Source: JBFWNG01 sp050251195 (GTDB lineage: Bacteria > Bdellovibrionota_B > Oligoflexia > Oligoflexales > Oligoflexaceae). Taken from it: a stretch of 64,000 nt of DNA. The notes below the pieces were generated by a model. It did not search any database and was not told the origin of the DNA. It worked only from the letters and a program-made list of their open reading frames with translations. Both the position numbers and the translations under genes were made by a program. This document shows, piece after piece, positions 7,940-15,409 of the stretch. Numbering within the stretch: the first letter of the stretch is position 1; each line of letters starts with the position of its first letter. The stretch covers positions 1-64,000 of the forward strand of contig JBFWNG010000007.1 in assembly GCA_050251195.1 (NCBI GenBank), given 5' to 3'.

Positions 7940-9148
7940 TTATTTTTCTCTGTCCGAAAACAGTGTGAGTATTTCGACGGCGCGTTCGCCACTAATAACC
8001 TTCGTTCGATCTAGATTGAAGTGCATTGCTACAAAATCTTCTGCGATTTCTTTTGAAAGAAGATATATATGATTTTCAGTGATGACTTTGCCGTCATGAG
8101 GAAAATAATCGCGCATTGATTCTTCAATCATATTTATTTGCGCTTGGTCTTGGTTACGTTCAGTTGCGCAATTCATAAATGTTTTTATAGATTCCTGGAC
8201 AACTGTGGGATCATTCGTTTTCGATTCCATAAAATTTTGATCAAGCCCAATATCTGTATCAAGAAAAACTTCCCAATTACCTGGTTCGAATGGATTTGAA
8301 ATTAATGTAACATTCGCATCGGGCCTTGCAGGTACGAAGTCAAAAGAAAATATCCAGCTGCAAAGATTGTATAGTCGGAATATTCCTTTCAAGCCACCTG
8401 ATGAATCACTGCGGACATGCAAAAAAGTGAAGCATGTGCCAAAGTCCTGTTTCCTAAGAACATCTGAAGACAAGGTTAATGGTCTTGAATCAATTGACGC
8501 GAAATCGTTTACTTTTGCAAAGGCATCATCATTAACAAATTTAACAATTCCACTAAAATCACCTTTTGTAAACTCGTCACATCCGAAGTGGTGGCACCAG
8601 AGGACTATCAAGGATTTGGCCATAGACCTATTTGGATCTAGTCCTCCCAACGATAATTTAAAGGGAATAAATTCAGCTATTGCCTGTTTTTGTATTTGAA
8701 TATCTATCCCACGAATTGTCGAAACTAACTGATCGAGGGTTAATCCAGACCCTTTCGCAATGTTTGGAAGCATATTCGCTATTTTTCTAAACGACCCAGC
8801 GCCGAATTTCACCTCTAAATTGCCGTTTTCAAGCCTGTTTCGCTCAAAAACAACATTTCTATCTCGTGGAATCATTCCCGGAAGGAGATCAATGCATTGG
8901 CCGTTTTTTAACTTTATATCCATAATTGGAGGAGGGAGCTTTCTATCTCCTGACCGAAGGCCACCAATACATCTGAACTCAGCTACTGAATTAGCCATTG
9001 AGTTGTCAATTCCAGCACCAAACCTGTTGTTGCAATCAGCACAATCAACTTTTCTAGAAGTCAGTCGTCCGCCTAAGGCGTTTAGCAAAATATGCTCGGG
9101 TGTGTTTGATTCTTGGTCGAACTCATTACGGCAAAAGACGCACTTCAT
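7940..9148 (-). CDS. HNH_5-family endonuclease-like protein
   Basis: 402-residue protein with an N-terminal zinc-binding HNH_5 type motif: C3-x2-C6, then TPEHILLNALGGR (E18, H19), then C36-x2-C39-N40 and RFGAGID with D48. These are the metal ligands and catalytic residues expected of a nicking or cleaving nuclease. Residues 60-402 have no recognised domain. Proteins of this build are frequent in genomic islands and some belong to defence systems, but no partner gene is visible here. It is monocistronic, on the right flank of the insertion sequence. Confidence 0.7.
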   Translation of the reverse strand: MKCVFCRNEFDQESNTPEHILLNALGGRLTSRKVDCADCNNRFGAGIDNSMANSVAEFRCIGGLRSGDRKLPPPIMDIKLKNGQCIDLLPGMIPRDRNVVFERNRLENGNLEVKFGAGSFRKIANMLPNIAKGSGLTLDQLVSTIRGIDIQIQKQAIAEFIPFKLSLGGLDPNRSMAKSLIVLWCHHFGCDEFTKGDFSGIVKFVNDDAFAKVNDFASIDSRPLTLSSDVLRKQDFGTCFTFLHVRSDSSGGLKGIFRLYNLCSWIFSFDFVPARPDANVTLISNPFEPGNWEVFLDTDIGLDQNFMESKTNDPTVVQESIKTFMNCATERNQDQAQINMIEESMRDYFPHDGKVITENHIYLLSKEIAEDFVAMHFNLDRTKVISGERAVEILTLFSDREK

Positions 9149-9453
9149 TAAAATATCCCCCTGTCTCTACCACTATCTTAAAACCTCTTTGGCGAGTTTT
9201 AAAGCCTGGACTTGCGTTTTGGTAAGAATGCCGGTGACAAAAAGAAAAATCGCTTCACCTAAATTTTTGGTTATAAGATGTGAAAATTAAAGGACAAAAA
9301 ATTCGTGTAAGCCCTCTCGGAAAGCGTGTTTATCTTAACCGGCAACGAGGATCCGAACCCCTCTTTATCCTTTGCCGCACGATGGATTAGTAGGTCCAAA
9401 ATTTTTTTGCGACCTCTTTTTCTGCCCAGAGTGTCCCTAGCCTCTTGTTCCCA
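9149..9453. other. Intergenic region without recognised gene
   Basis: No convincing coding sequence. A tRNA T-arm-like string occurs near 9339-9378 but does not fold as a tRNA (see rejected observations). Confidence 0.4.
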
Positions 9454-9966
9454 CTACTCATCCTCTTCCTCAGTCCATAGGTCGAGACACAAATTTGCAA
9501 GAACGTTAAACATGCGTACTCGGTGTTCTTCGCTATTATCGATCCGATCTTTAAAACCATGGAGAATCGTATCGAATTCAAACTCCATAACCTCGATTTT
9601 GCTTTGAAGTTCTTGCTCTAGACCAACGGGCTGGCTATCGCAGGTTTCTAGGATGAACGCAGCTATGTTTATTCCACGTCGGGTTATGAAATTGTCGGCA
9701 AGTAAGATTCGTTCTCCATCTTCCATCTGCTTGGAGTGTCCTAAAAGTTCGAGTAGAACCTCCAAAAATGCGTGAGCACGGTCTGTTCGCTCAATTCTAA
9801 GGAGGTATCCGCCCGACGTGATATCGAGAAACGATTTAAGATTCAGCTCTGTATAGAAAGCGCTGAAATATTGAACTAAGGTCCAAAAAGGTTCGTGGTG
9901 ATATCGAGCCATCTCCTCGTGCTGAAACGTTTCAAGTTCAAACGCCTCTTCTGTAATACTAGTCAT
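9454..9966 (-). CDS. Hypothetical protein, acidic, 170 residues
   Basis: Not recognised. It is soluble with no signal peptide, predicted largely alpha-helical (EEAFELETFQHEEMARYHH, DRAHAFLEVLLELLG, ELQSKIEVMEFEFDTILHGF), and has an acidic C-terminus (WTEEEDE). The start is placed at 9966 because AGAAAGGA stands just upstream. The frame extends to 10032 without a ribosome site. A 58-codon gene follows on the same strand side at 10133-10309, so the two might be co-transcribed. Confidence 0.55.
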   Translation of the reverse strand: MTSITEEAFELETFQHEEMARYHHEPFWTLVQYFSAFYTELNLKSFLDITSGGYLLRIERTDRAHAFLEVLLELLGHSKQMEDGERILLADNFITRRGINIAAFILETCDSQPVGLEQELQSKIEVMEFEFDTILHGFKDRIDNSEEHRVRMFNVLANLCLDLWTEEEDE

Positions 9967-10132
9967 CAATTTCCTTTCTGGAGGTGATACTCCCGAAATA
10001 AAGTCAAAATTCCTAAGGCAAGACCAAAACATTTGACGACGACATTGATTATACCAAAACCTAAGAAGGCAACTCCATTCCTAATGCTACAGAGTGATTA
10101 GAAGTACCGTTGTCACCCACCCTTAGAATTAT

Positions 10133-10309
10133 TCATATCCCCATACCTTGCCTCACGACTTCATCAAACTCTTCTAACAGCCTATCCAGCTCCAAGAGCC
10201 GTTCACGCATGCCTGGTTCAACCCCGTAAACTTCTATAGAAATCAAAATCAGTTCTCGTTCCACGTCGAGGTTGAAGCACTCTTCGCTCCACAATTGAAT
10301 TTTACGCAT
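10133..10309 (-). CDS. Small acidic helical protein, 58 residues
   Basis: Short gene with AAGAGG seven bases before the ATG. The product begins MRKIQLWSEECFNLDVEREL and continues with a leucine/glutamate-rich helix (ERLLELDRLLEEFDEVVRQ), suggesting a coiled-coil partner protein. No family recognised. It sits between the lipoprotein at 10342 (same strand, upstream) and the helical protein at 9454, so it may belong to that transcript. Confidence 0.5.
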   Translation of the reverse strand: MRKIQLWSEECFNLDVERELILISIEVYGVEPGMRERLLELDRLLEEFDEVVRQGMGI

Positions 10310-10341
10310 TGTTACCTCTTATCTTTCACAATGACAATTGT

Positions 10342-11772
10342 TTACTCAAAGGAAAAAACTAATTCCGACCGATAGCACCCTGTACTCCTGCACCCCATCA
10401 ACCAATGTGCTTCCCCATTCGATACAACGGTCATATCGTCGTTGAAGGGAAAGTCCGCTGTCGAAAACGAGCCGATCTCTCCGAGATTCGGTGTAAAGAC
10501 TGTCAACTTATCCGAATAGTAACTGAAATCAAAAATGTAATCCCCAGCCTTGGCGATAACCCCGTACGGGATATCTTCTATATTCTTAACGGCAACGAGC
10601 GACCCATCGTTGAAACTACATGTCTCTTGGTGATCGTCGTAGATGTACTGCCATTTGCCGCTATCAAAGAAGATGTTCTCAGGCTGGAGGAGAGAATCCC
10701 AACTATCCCTGCAATCAAAAGATGTGACGTCAACGGATTGGAGAGTTGTTAGATCTATCTTAAGCAGGTTATGCGTGGTTTGTTCGTGCATGTACGCGAA
10801 GTTGCCCGCTCCGATACCCGATGCGAAATTATAATAACGATAGTTGGATAAGGTAATGCCTCCGGCACTTAAAGAACTAATGGGGACTTGAGTGTAACTA
10901 TGGCCTTCAACCGTACCAAAATATGTTACTCCAGATGACCGACTAACCACGTAAATCTTATCTCCGATACCCACAGCGCTTTCAATATCGTAGAGGCCGT
11001 TAATCTTCTCGAACTGTCCTATAGTTAGTTGTAATTTAGGGGTCGATTGTTCGGTATCAGGTTGATCAAACCTCGAATCGTCCTCGTGATTGGTCTGGCC
11101 TTCGCTAGCCCTTTCGATGTAGGACTCGTCTACCGATGAGCAGGTTCTCTGATAAAATCGCAGGGAGAAGTTGTCGAATATGAAGCTCGCCACTGTAGCC
11201 GGCTGGACATCCATCGTAGTGTCTTGATAAATCGTGACGCAGTAGGGAAGACTTTCGCCATCTGCAAACGTCACGCGAGCGTTCATTCTCTTATAAACTC
11301 TGACCGTATACGCCCCTTCCGGTAAGCGAGCTATGAGAAAATCTCCGGTGCTACCGACGCCCCGTGAATCGCCTAGTCTTGTCGGTCCTGCGGCGGCTAC
11401 GTTGAATCGATCTGCGAAGTTTTCGTTGTTCACAGAGTCGGTAATTTTCGATTCGTAACTGTCCTCTGGCAGGGGTTCGCCTGTTTCGTCTTTAATGACG
11501 AGTGCTCGTTCGAAGTACTCCACCAATTCGTCCACATCAAAGAAGCTTTCATTGTTTACTCGAATGGTCGTAGCATGAGCGATTTGACCGCGGATGCAGC
11601 CTGTGACTTGAAGCTTCATACATTTTGCTTCGGCTTCTTCTTCGGTAAGGTTCGTATCGTATTCGACCACTCCTTCTTCCTCTTGGGTCAGAGTATCCGA
11701 GCTCGATTCCGAAGAGTCGCACCCAAGGATTGGCAACACGATCCCTAGTAATATTGTGTAGATTGCTTTCAT
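10342..11772 (-). CDS. Lipoprotein of unknown function
   Basis: 476 residues with a type II signal peptide (MKAIYTILLGIVLPILGC). Lipidation is expected at Cys18, and Asp at +2 would, under the enterobacterial rule, favour the inner membrane. An acidic Ser/Glu-rich linker follows. The remainder looks like beta-rich, possibly propeller-type, sequence with repeated aromatic and Gly pairs. The frame extends to 11838, but AAAGGAG before 11772 and the lipobox fix the start. Its leader carries a hairpin (11815-11836) whose 3' side recurs before the gene ending at 14410. It is divergent from the XRE-type gene at 12000. Confidence 0.75.
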   Translation of the reverse strand: MKAIYTILLGIVLPILGCDSSESSSDTLTQEEEGVVEYDTNLTEEEAEAKCMKLQVTGCIRGQIAHATTIRVNNESFFDVDELVEYFERALVIKDETGEPLPEDSYESKITDSVNNENFADRFNVAAAGPTRLGDSRGVGSTGDFLIARLPEGAYTVRVYKRMNARVTFADGESLPYCVTIYQDTTMDVQPATVASFIFDNFSLRFYQRTCSSVDESYIERASEGQTNHEDDSRFDQPDTEQSTPKLQLTIGQFEKINGLYDIESAVGIGDKIYVVSRSSGVTYFGTVEGHSYTQVPISSLSAGGITLSNYRYYNFASGIGAGNFAYMHEQTTHNLLKIDLTTLQSVDVTSFDCRDSWDSLLQPENIFFDSGKWQYIYDDHQETCSFNDGSLVAVKNIEDIPYGVIAKAGDYIFDFSYYSDKLTVFTPNLGEIGSFSTADFPFNDDMTVVSNGEAHWLMGCRSTGCYRSELVFSFE

Positions 11773-11814
11773 ACTGACTCCTTTGTCTTCTGCTAACAAA
11801 AACCCAAGCGGAGA

Positions 11815-11836
11815 CCGGTGCGACATCTGAGGGCGC
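11815..11836 (-). promoter_or_regulatory. 5' leader hairpin shared with 14459-14517
   Basis: GGTGCG and CGCACC pair across a short loop, 43-64 bases before the ATG at 11772. On the mRNA strand the 3' arm continues as CACCGGTCTCCGCT. The gene starting at 14410 has CACACCGGTTTCCGCT at the equivalent place, closing a longer-loop hairpin. It may be an operator or an RNA element. Confidence 0.4.
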
Positions 11837-11920
11837 ACCCTGTGTTGTTTGTCGCAACATATTGTTTTATATTACGAATTTCTCCTAGATATCTGGGAGG
11901 GATGGGGAAGGAATCATGTG

Positions 11921-11931
11921 CGACATATCGG
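11921..11931 (+). promoter_or_regulatory. CGACATATCGG element (candidate operator, copy 1)
   Basis: One of three copies of CGACATATCG around the first XRE-type gene. This one lies in the divergent promoter region, about 70 bases before the regulator start. Looser relatives (CAACATAGTCGG at 11961, CGACATAGTCCG at 14839) stand before both XRE-type genes. Confidence 0.4.
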
Positions 11932-11999
11932 AAACATCTTAAAGGTCGAGAACAAACGTGCAACATAGTCGGTACGCCAGGAATATTGGAGTAGATTCA

Positions 12000-12308
12000 A
12001 TGAGTGATCAATTTAACAAACGCTTAATCAGACTAATGCAAGCAGCCAGTCTTACTGTGAGAGAAGGGGCTGATATCGCTGGAGTGCCCACGAGCACCCT
12101 ACAGGATTGGCGTGCCGGACGGACACCTACAAATTTCAAAGCCTTAAGGAACCTTTGCAAAGCTCTGGGGGTATCTCTATCCTATTTGCTTACAGGTGAG
12201 GAGGACGAAGCGCTTCCTCTACCTGCACCAAACTCAATTGCCATCAATGAGCATGTCTATGAGGTCACCGTAAGACCTATCAACAGAAAAAACAGTGTTT
12301 CAAAGTAA
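12000..12308 (+). CDS. XRE-type helix-turn-helix regulator (copy 1)
   Basis: Cro/CI-like DNA-binding protein of 102 residues. The helix-turn-helix spans about residues 20-65 (LTVREGADIAGVPTSTLQDWRAGRTPTNFKALRNLCKALGVSLSYLL). The 35-residue tail (NEHVYEVTVRPI) is shared with the paralog at 14879. The start at 12000 follows GGAG; an earlier ATG at 11958 lacks a ribosome site. CGACATATCG elements flank the gene, suggesting autoregulation and control of the downstream lipoprotein gene. The two proteins are about two-thirds identical by eye, and the 40 bases before their starts are also alike. Confidence 0.85.
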   Translation: MSDQFNKRLIRLMQAASLTVREGADIAGVPTSTLQDWRAGRTPTNFKALRNLCKALGVSLSYLLTGEEDEALPLPAPNSIAINEHVYEVTVRPINRKNSVSK

Positions 12309-12326
12309 CTTTAGTCTATCGATATG

Positions 12327-12362
12327 CGACATATCGTGCATTTTTCCGATATGTCGGAAAAA
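12327..12362. promoter_or_regulatory. CGACATATCG elements and 22-bp palindrome
   Basis: CGACATATCG occurs at 12327-12336 and, inverted, within 12346-12357. The second copy is embedded in a perfect palindrome at 12341-12362 (TTTTTCCGA, loop TATG, TCGGAAAAA). That shape could end the transcript of the XRE-type gene, serve as an operator before the lipoprotein gene at 12524, or do both. Confidence 0.5.
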
Positions 12363-12523
12363 ACTAAGAAAACGACACGGTTCTTTCGACATAGGTAGAG
12401 AGGAAGCAAGGTAAGCGATTCTCCAAAAGACCATGAAGATAGCCCCTTGCGTATCGATGTCCTTAACTGACTCAGTATCCTCCGAAATCAGATTGGATGT
12501 TGGGTCAAACAAAGGAAAAACAT

Positions 12524-13747
12524 ATGAAACTACTGATCTTAGTTTTGCTACTTACGGGATGCGCGAAGAAAAGTGACCACAAAGACTCGGGTGAGCCTAT
12601 CCTGGAAGAGGAAGGCGAAACCGACGAAGGTGGCAATGAAGGCGGCGGTAAGGATGAGGGAACCTTCGTTCTCGAGATAGCCGCAAACACTATCGCACTG
12701 GGAATTGAAGCAGCGGATTCGGCCCTCCATTTGGCTGGGCAACCGGTCGCCGGGCCGATGGTGACTATCAATTCCAAAGGTGAAATGTCGTCGCCGCTTG
12801 AGAAATTTAAGGGGTTCGACGGCCTTCCTATAAAGGTGTTCTTTACGGGGGTTTCAGGAGATCATCTTATAATTGCCCTTGAGAATCAGTACATGGTGAC
12901 CAAGAGAATGGGATGTTCCTTGTTCAGAGTCCCGCTCGAGGGTGGAGAAATGAATTGTGTCGACAGTGAATATGCTCAGTTTGTTGGGATGCCCATATTG
13001 CAGAGGGGAGACGACATCTACTATTACGCCAACAGTGTCCACACTAGCAATATATCCGCTCTCTCACACTTGGATAAGGATGGAAACGTGGAAATCCTTC
13101 GAGAAGAGGATATGCAAACCTCTGGATGGACTGTATCGTTTTCAGTGCTTAAGGACGGCTCATTCTTGACAGAGAGAAACGACAACACCTACAGAGTTAA
13201 CAACAAGTTGATCAATGCGACAGAAGTCATGGGAGTGATCGGGGATACAGCCTATATCAAGAATGACGAGCCCTATCAACAGTTCCCGAACCCATCAGGA
13301 GGGCTATATCAATCTGAAGTCAAAACATACTCAAAAGGCGTTTATTCAAGCCTGATCTTCGAAGACCCTCAGTATCAGTTTAATTCGGGAGTGTTTGTTG
13401 ACATAGGCGACAAGGGCTACTTCATCGATGAGAGCTCGCAGGTCATCAAACAGATTACGCCTACCCAATTACCTGCGATTACTATCGGCGAAAATTACAA
13501 AGAATATGTCCCGGTCGGTAACAGAGTCTTTGCTCGGTCTTTCAGCAAGATCGTTTCCATAGACCTGACCACTGGAGCAAGTACGCTGGTGGCGGAAGTT
13601 GAGGCAACGGCGATGTCCTCGTCTGCTGCTGGAGACCAGTTGATTGTGGTCACAGACGATGGAATTCTATTCGTCGATGCGGAAAGCTTGGAAGTGAGCG
13701 AGATGGCCACCGAGAGAAAATTGGCGAATATTAAGATGATCAAGTAG
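12524..13747 (+). CDS. Lipoprotein with acidic linker, probable beta-propeller
   Basis: 407 residues. The type II signal is MKLLILVLLLTGC with Cys13 lipidated. A very acidic, glycine-rich tether follows (residues 24-45, many Glu/Asp/Gly). The rest has repeated short beta segments of the form ...GDTAYIKND..., ...GDKGYFIDES..., ...GDQLIVVTDDGILFVD..., as in propeller proteins. AAAGGA precedes the ATG at 12524, and a longer frame to 12497 is not supported. It lies 215 bases after the first XRE-type gene, with operator-like elements between. No ligand can be predicted. Confidence 0.7.
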   Translation: MKLLILVLLLTGCAKKSDHKDSGEPILEEEGETDEGGNEGGGKDEGTFVLEIAANTIALGIEAADSALHLAGQPVAGPMVTINSKGEMSSPLEKFKGFDGLPIKVFFTGVSGDHLIIALENQYMVTKRMGCSLFRVPLEGGEMNCVDSEYAQFVGMPILQRGDDIYYYANSVHTSNISALSHLDKDGNVEILREEDMQTSGWTVSFSVLKDGSFLTERNDNTYRVNNKLINATEVMGVIGDTAYIKNDEPYQQFPNPSGGLYQSEVKTYSKGVYSSLIFEDPQYQFNSGVFVDIGDKGYFIDESSQVIKQITPTQLPAITIGENYKEYVPVGNRVFARSFSKIVSIDLTTGASTLVAEVEATAMSSSAAGDQLIVVTDDGILFVDAESLEVSEMATERKLANIKMIK

Positions 13748-13864
13748 TTATCGCAAGTTATAGGGCAAGCGACACAGGGAATCGCCGCGTTTGGAGAGTT
13801 ACTTAAATCGCTATAAACCTTCCCCCAGAAACACTAGCCGCCTTAGAGGGTATTATCGGCTTAC

Positions 13865-14410
13865 CTATTTCGGAATCGGCCCGAGGTACCGGATGATGTC
13901 CTCCTCCCCCTCATAAGATGCCTTTTCCTGGGAATAACCCCATAGAAGCGTCGTGCATCCCTCTCGCGCCGCCGATAACTTGAATCCTAAAAGTATGAGC
14001 CTCCATAGGGCAGCGACTGTTAAAGTTATTGCTTCGAGATCGTCAGCATGGTCCTTCAACGCAAGATCCCTGAGACCTTCCCTCAAGTCCTCAGAGAGAA
14101 CGATAGAAGCGCCATCGCAGGTGGCTAGCACCGACTTCCAGAACTCTTTCCCGGGCCTGATATGAATGCTTCCTCGGCAAAGATAGCGCATAAAAGTGTC
14201 GGACAATGTTTCGAGTGAACGTCGATAGATTTCGCCCATCGAGATATCTAGGCTCCCGAGGCTCAAACTAAAACGCACAAGAACGTCCGTCTCCTCGCCC
14301 TCTATCGCGGTTAGCACAGCGGCTAGTTGTTCTTTGGAAATTTCCATGGGCTCCCCGGGATCAGATTCATCCAAGGACAAGTAGGTAATTTCAGTTACTA
14401 GTTTTTTCAT
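13865..14410 (-). CDS. Hypothetical protein, 181 residues
   Basis: Not recognised. It is a soluble acidic protein without signal peptide: a beta-like N-terminus (MKKLVTEITYLSLDES) then mostly helices. A perfect AAGGAGG ribosome site precedes the ATG, so strong translation is expected. Its leader shares the CACCGGTYTCCGCT hairpin arm with the lipoprotein gene at 10342-11772. It is divergent from the 81-residue gene at 14555. Confidence 0.65.
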   Translation of the reverse strand: MKKLVTEITYLSLDESDPGEPMEISKEQLAAVLTAIEGEETDVLVRFSLSLGSLDISMGEIYRRSLETLSDTFMRYLCRGSIHIRPGKEFWKSVLATCDGASIVLSEDLREGLRDLALKDHADDLEAITLTVAALWRLILLGFKLSAAREGCTTLLWGYSQEKASYEGEEDIIRYLGPIPK

Positions 14411-14458
14411 GCCTCAATCCTCCTTTTTCTTACCGCACCAAGGGACGGAGCGGAAACC

Positions 14459-14517
14459 GGTGTGTCATCGGAGGACCCTCCAAAATACTTGTAGCCAATG
14501 TCCCCACCTGACACACC
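14459..14517 (-). promoter_or_regulatory. Leader inverted repeat GGTGTGTCA / TGACACACC
   Basis: Perfect 9-bp arms at 14459-14467 and 14509-14517 with a 41-base loop, in the leader of the gene starting at 14410 and also just upstream of the divergent gene at 14555. The arm nearest the minus-strand gene continues into the same CCGGTYTCCGCT string seen at 11808-11821. Confidence 0.4.
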
Positions 14518-14554
14518 CATGGACGAAAGAGGGTTTCGAACAAAGGAGATTGAG

Positions 14555-14800
14555 ATGCAAAAGAACAGACGCCCTTTTATCATTCGAAGCTCAGGCCACC
14601 TAGAATCCGACAAAGTGGTTTACTTAACGAAAACATTCAGACAAGGGGCACGCCTACGGGCTTTGCTAAAGGAGCACCATGTGGAAATGCCTCAAACGAT
14701 CCAGCAAATGTTTCTTCTCAGACCGTATGATCAGATAAAATTAGCGAATGCCGTCGTTAAATACAAAATATTCGGTGATCTGGGTCTTGCCGATGAATAG
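14555..14800 (+). CDS. Hypothetical basic protein, 81 residues
   Basis: Not recognised. AAAGGAG stands eight bases before the chosen ATG. The product is basic (MQKNRRPFIIRSSG, TFRQGARLRALLKEHH), has no signal peptide or membrane segment, and might bind nucleic acid. It lies 78 bases before the second XRE-type gene on the same strand, so the two may be co-transcribed. Confidence 0.55.
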   Translation: MQKNRRPFIIRSSGHLESDKVVYLTKTFRQGARLRALLKEHHVEMPQTIQQMFLLRPYDQIKLANAVVKYKIFGDLGLADE

Positions 14801-14878
14801 GGAGAGGCAATGACCTTAGTGCGCATGCGCAAACATTCGACATAGTCCGTATGCCCAGGAGATTGGGAGTGATTTTTG

Positions 14879-15184
14879 ATGAGTGACAGTTTTAGTAAGC
14901 GATTGATCAGGTTAATGGAGCTAGCGCGCCTGACTGTGCGTGAAGGAGCCGATATCGCCGGCATTCCGGCGAGTACTTTGCAGGATTGGCGAGCGGGTAG
15001 ATCACCGACAAACTTCGCAGCCTTAAGGAAGCTATGTAACGCGTTGGGCACTTCGTTGTCATATCTCCTTACTGGAGAGGAGGAGGGTGCCATCCCAAGT
15101 CCTGCTCTGGAAGCCGTTACAGTTGAAGAGCATGTTTACGAGGTGACTATAAAATCAATTGGGAAGAAAAAGGCAAAAACATGA
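14879..15184 (+). CDS. XRE-type helix-turn-helix regulator (copy 2)
   Basis: Paralog of the regulator at 12000, 101 residues. The helix-turn-helix segment is LTVREGADIAGIPASTLQDW with the same recognition-helix core, so both proteins may bind the same DNA. The tail VEEHVYEVTIKSI is conserved as well. The start is 14879, with GGGAG upstream in a leader similar to that of copy 1. A perfect 12-bp palindrome TGCGCATGCGCA lies about 60 bases upstream. Its TGA overlaps the ATG of a 23-codon lipoprotein-like stub (ATGA). Confidence 0.8.
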   Translation: MSDSFSKRLIRLMELARLTVREGADIAGIPASTLQDWRAGRSPTNFAALRKLCNALGTSLSYLLTGEEEGAIPSPALEAVTVEEHVYEVTIKSIGKKKAKT

Positions 15185-15252
15185 CCACGAAATTTTTCTG
15201 CAGCGCGATTGTTGGAATCCTTCTTAACTCATGCAGTGGCGCCCTCCCTTAG
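15181..15252 (+). pseudogene. 23-codon lipoprotein signal-peptide stub
   Basis: Starts in an ATGA overlap with the second XRE-type gene and encodes a basic N-terminus, a hydrophobic stretch and a lipobox-like ILLNSC, then stops after six more residues. By analogy with the first module (regulator then full lipoprotein at 12524), this looks like the remaining 5' end of a lipoprotein gene. It could also be a genuine tiny lipopeptide. Confidence 0.4.
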
Positions 15253-15409
15253 CGAATTTTAGAAAATTAGAGCCACTCACGGACGAGTAGATTTTTGCCG
15301 ATCCGGTACGAGATATCGTACGACTTTCCGGCATTTCGGGCGAAAGCTCAGTTGGGTCCCCTCGCCACAAATGCTACCTTTACTTCCTTCAAAACTTCAC
15401 GGGATTATT

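Noticed and set aside
9339..9378. tRNA-like 3' half on the minus strand (GGTTCGGATCC with CGGCAA/TTGCCG arms)
   Set aside because: The arms are only about 26 bases apart, the invariant A58 is G, and no D or anticodon arms can be drawn.
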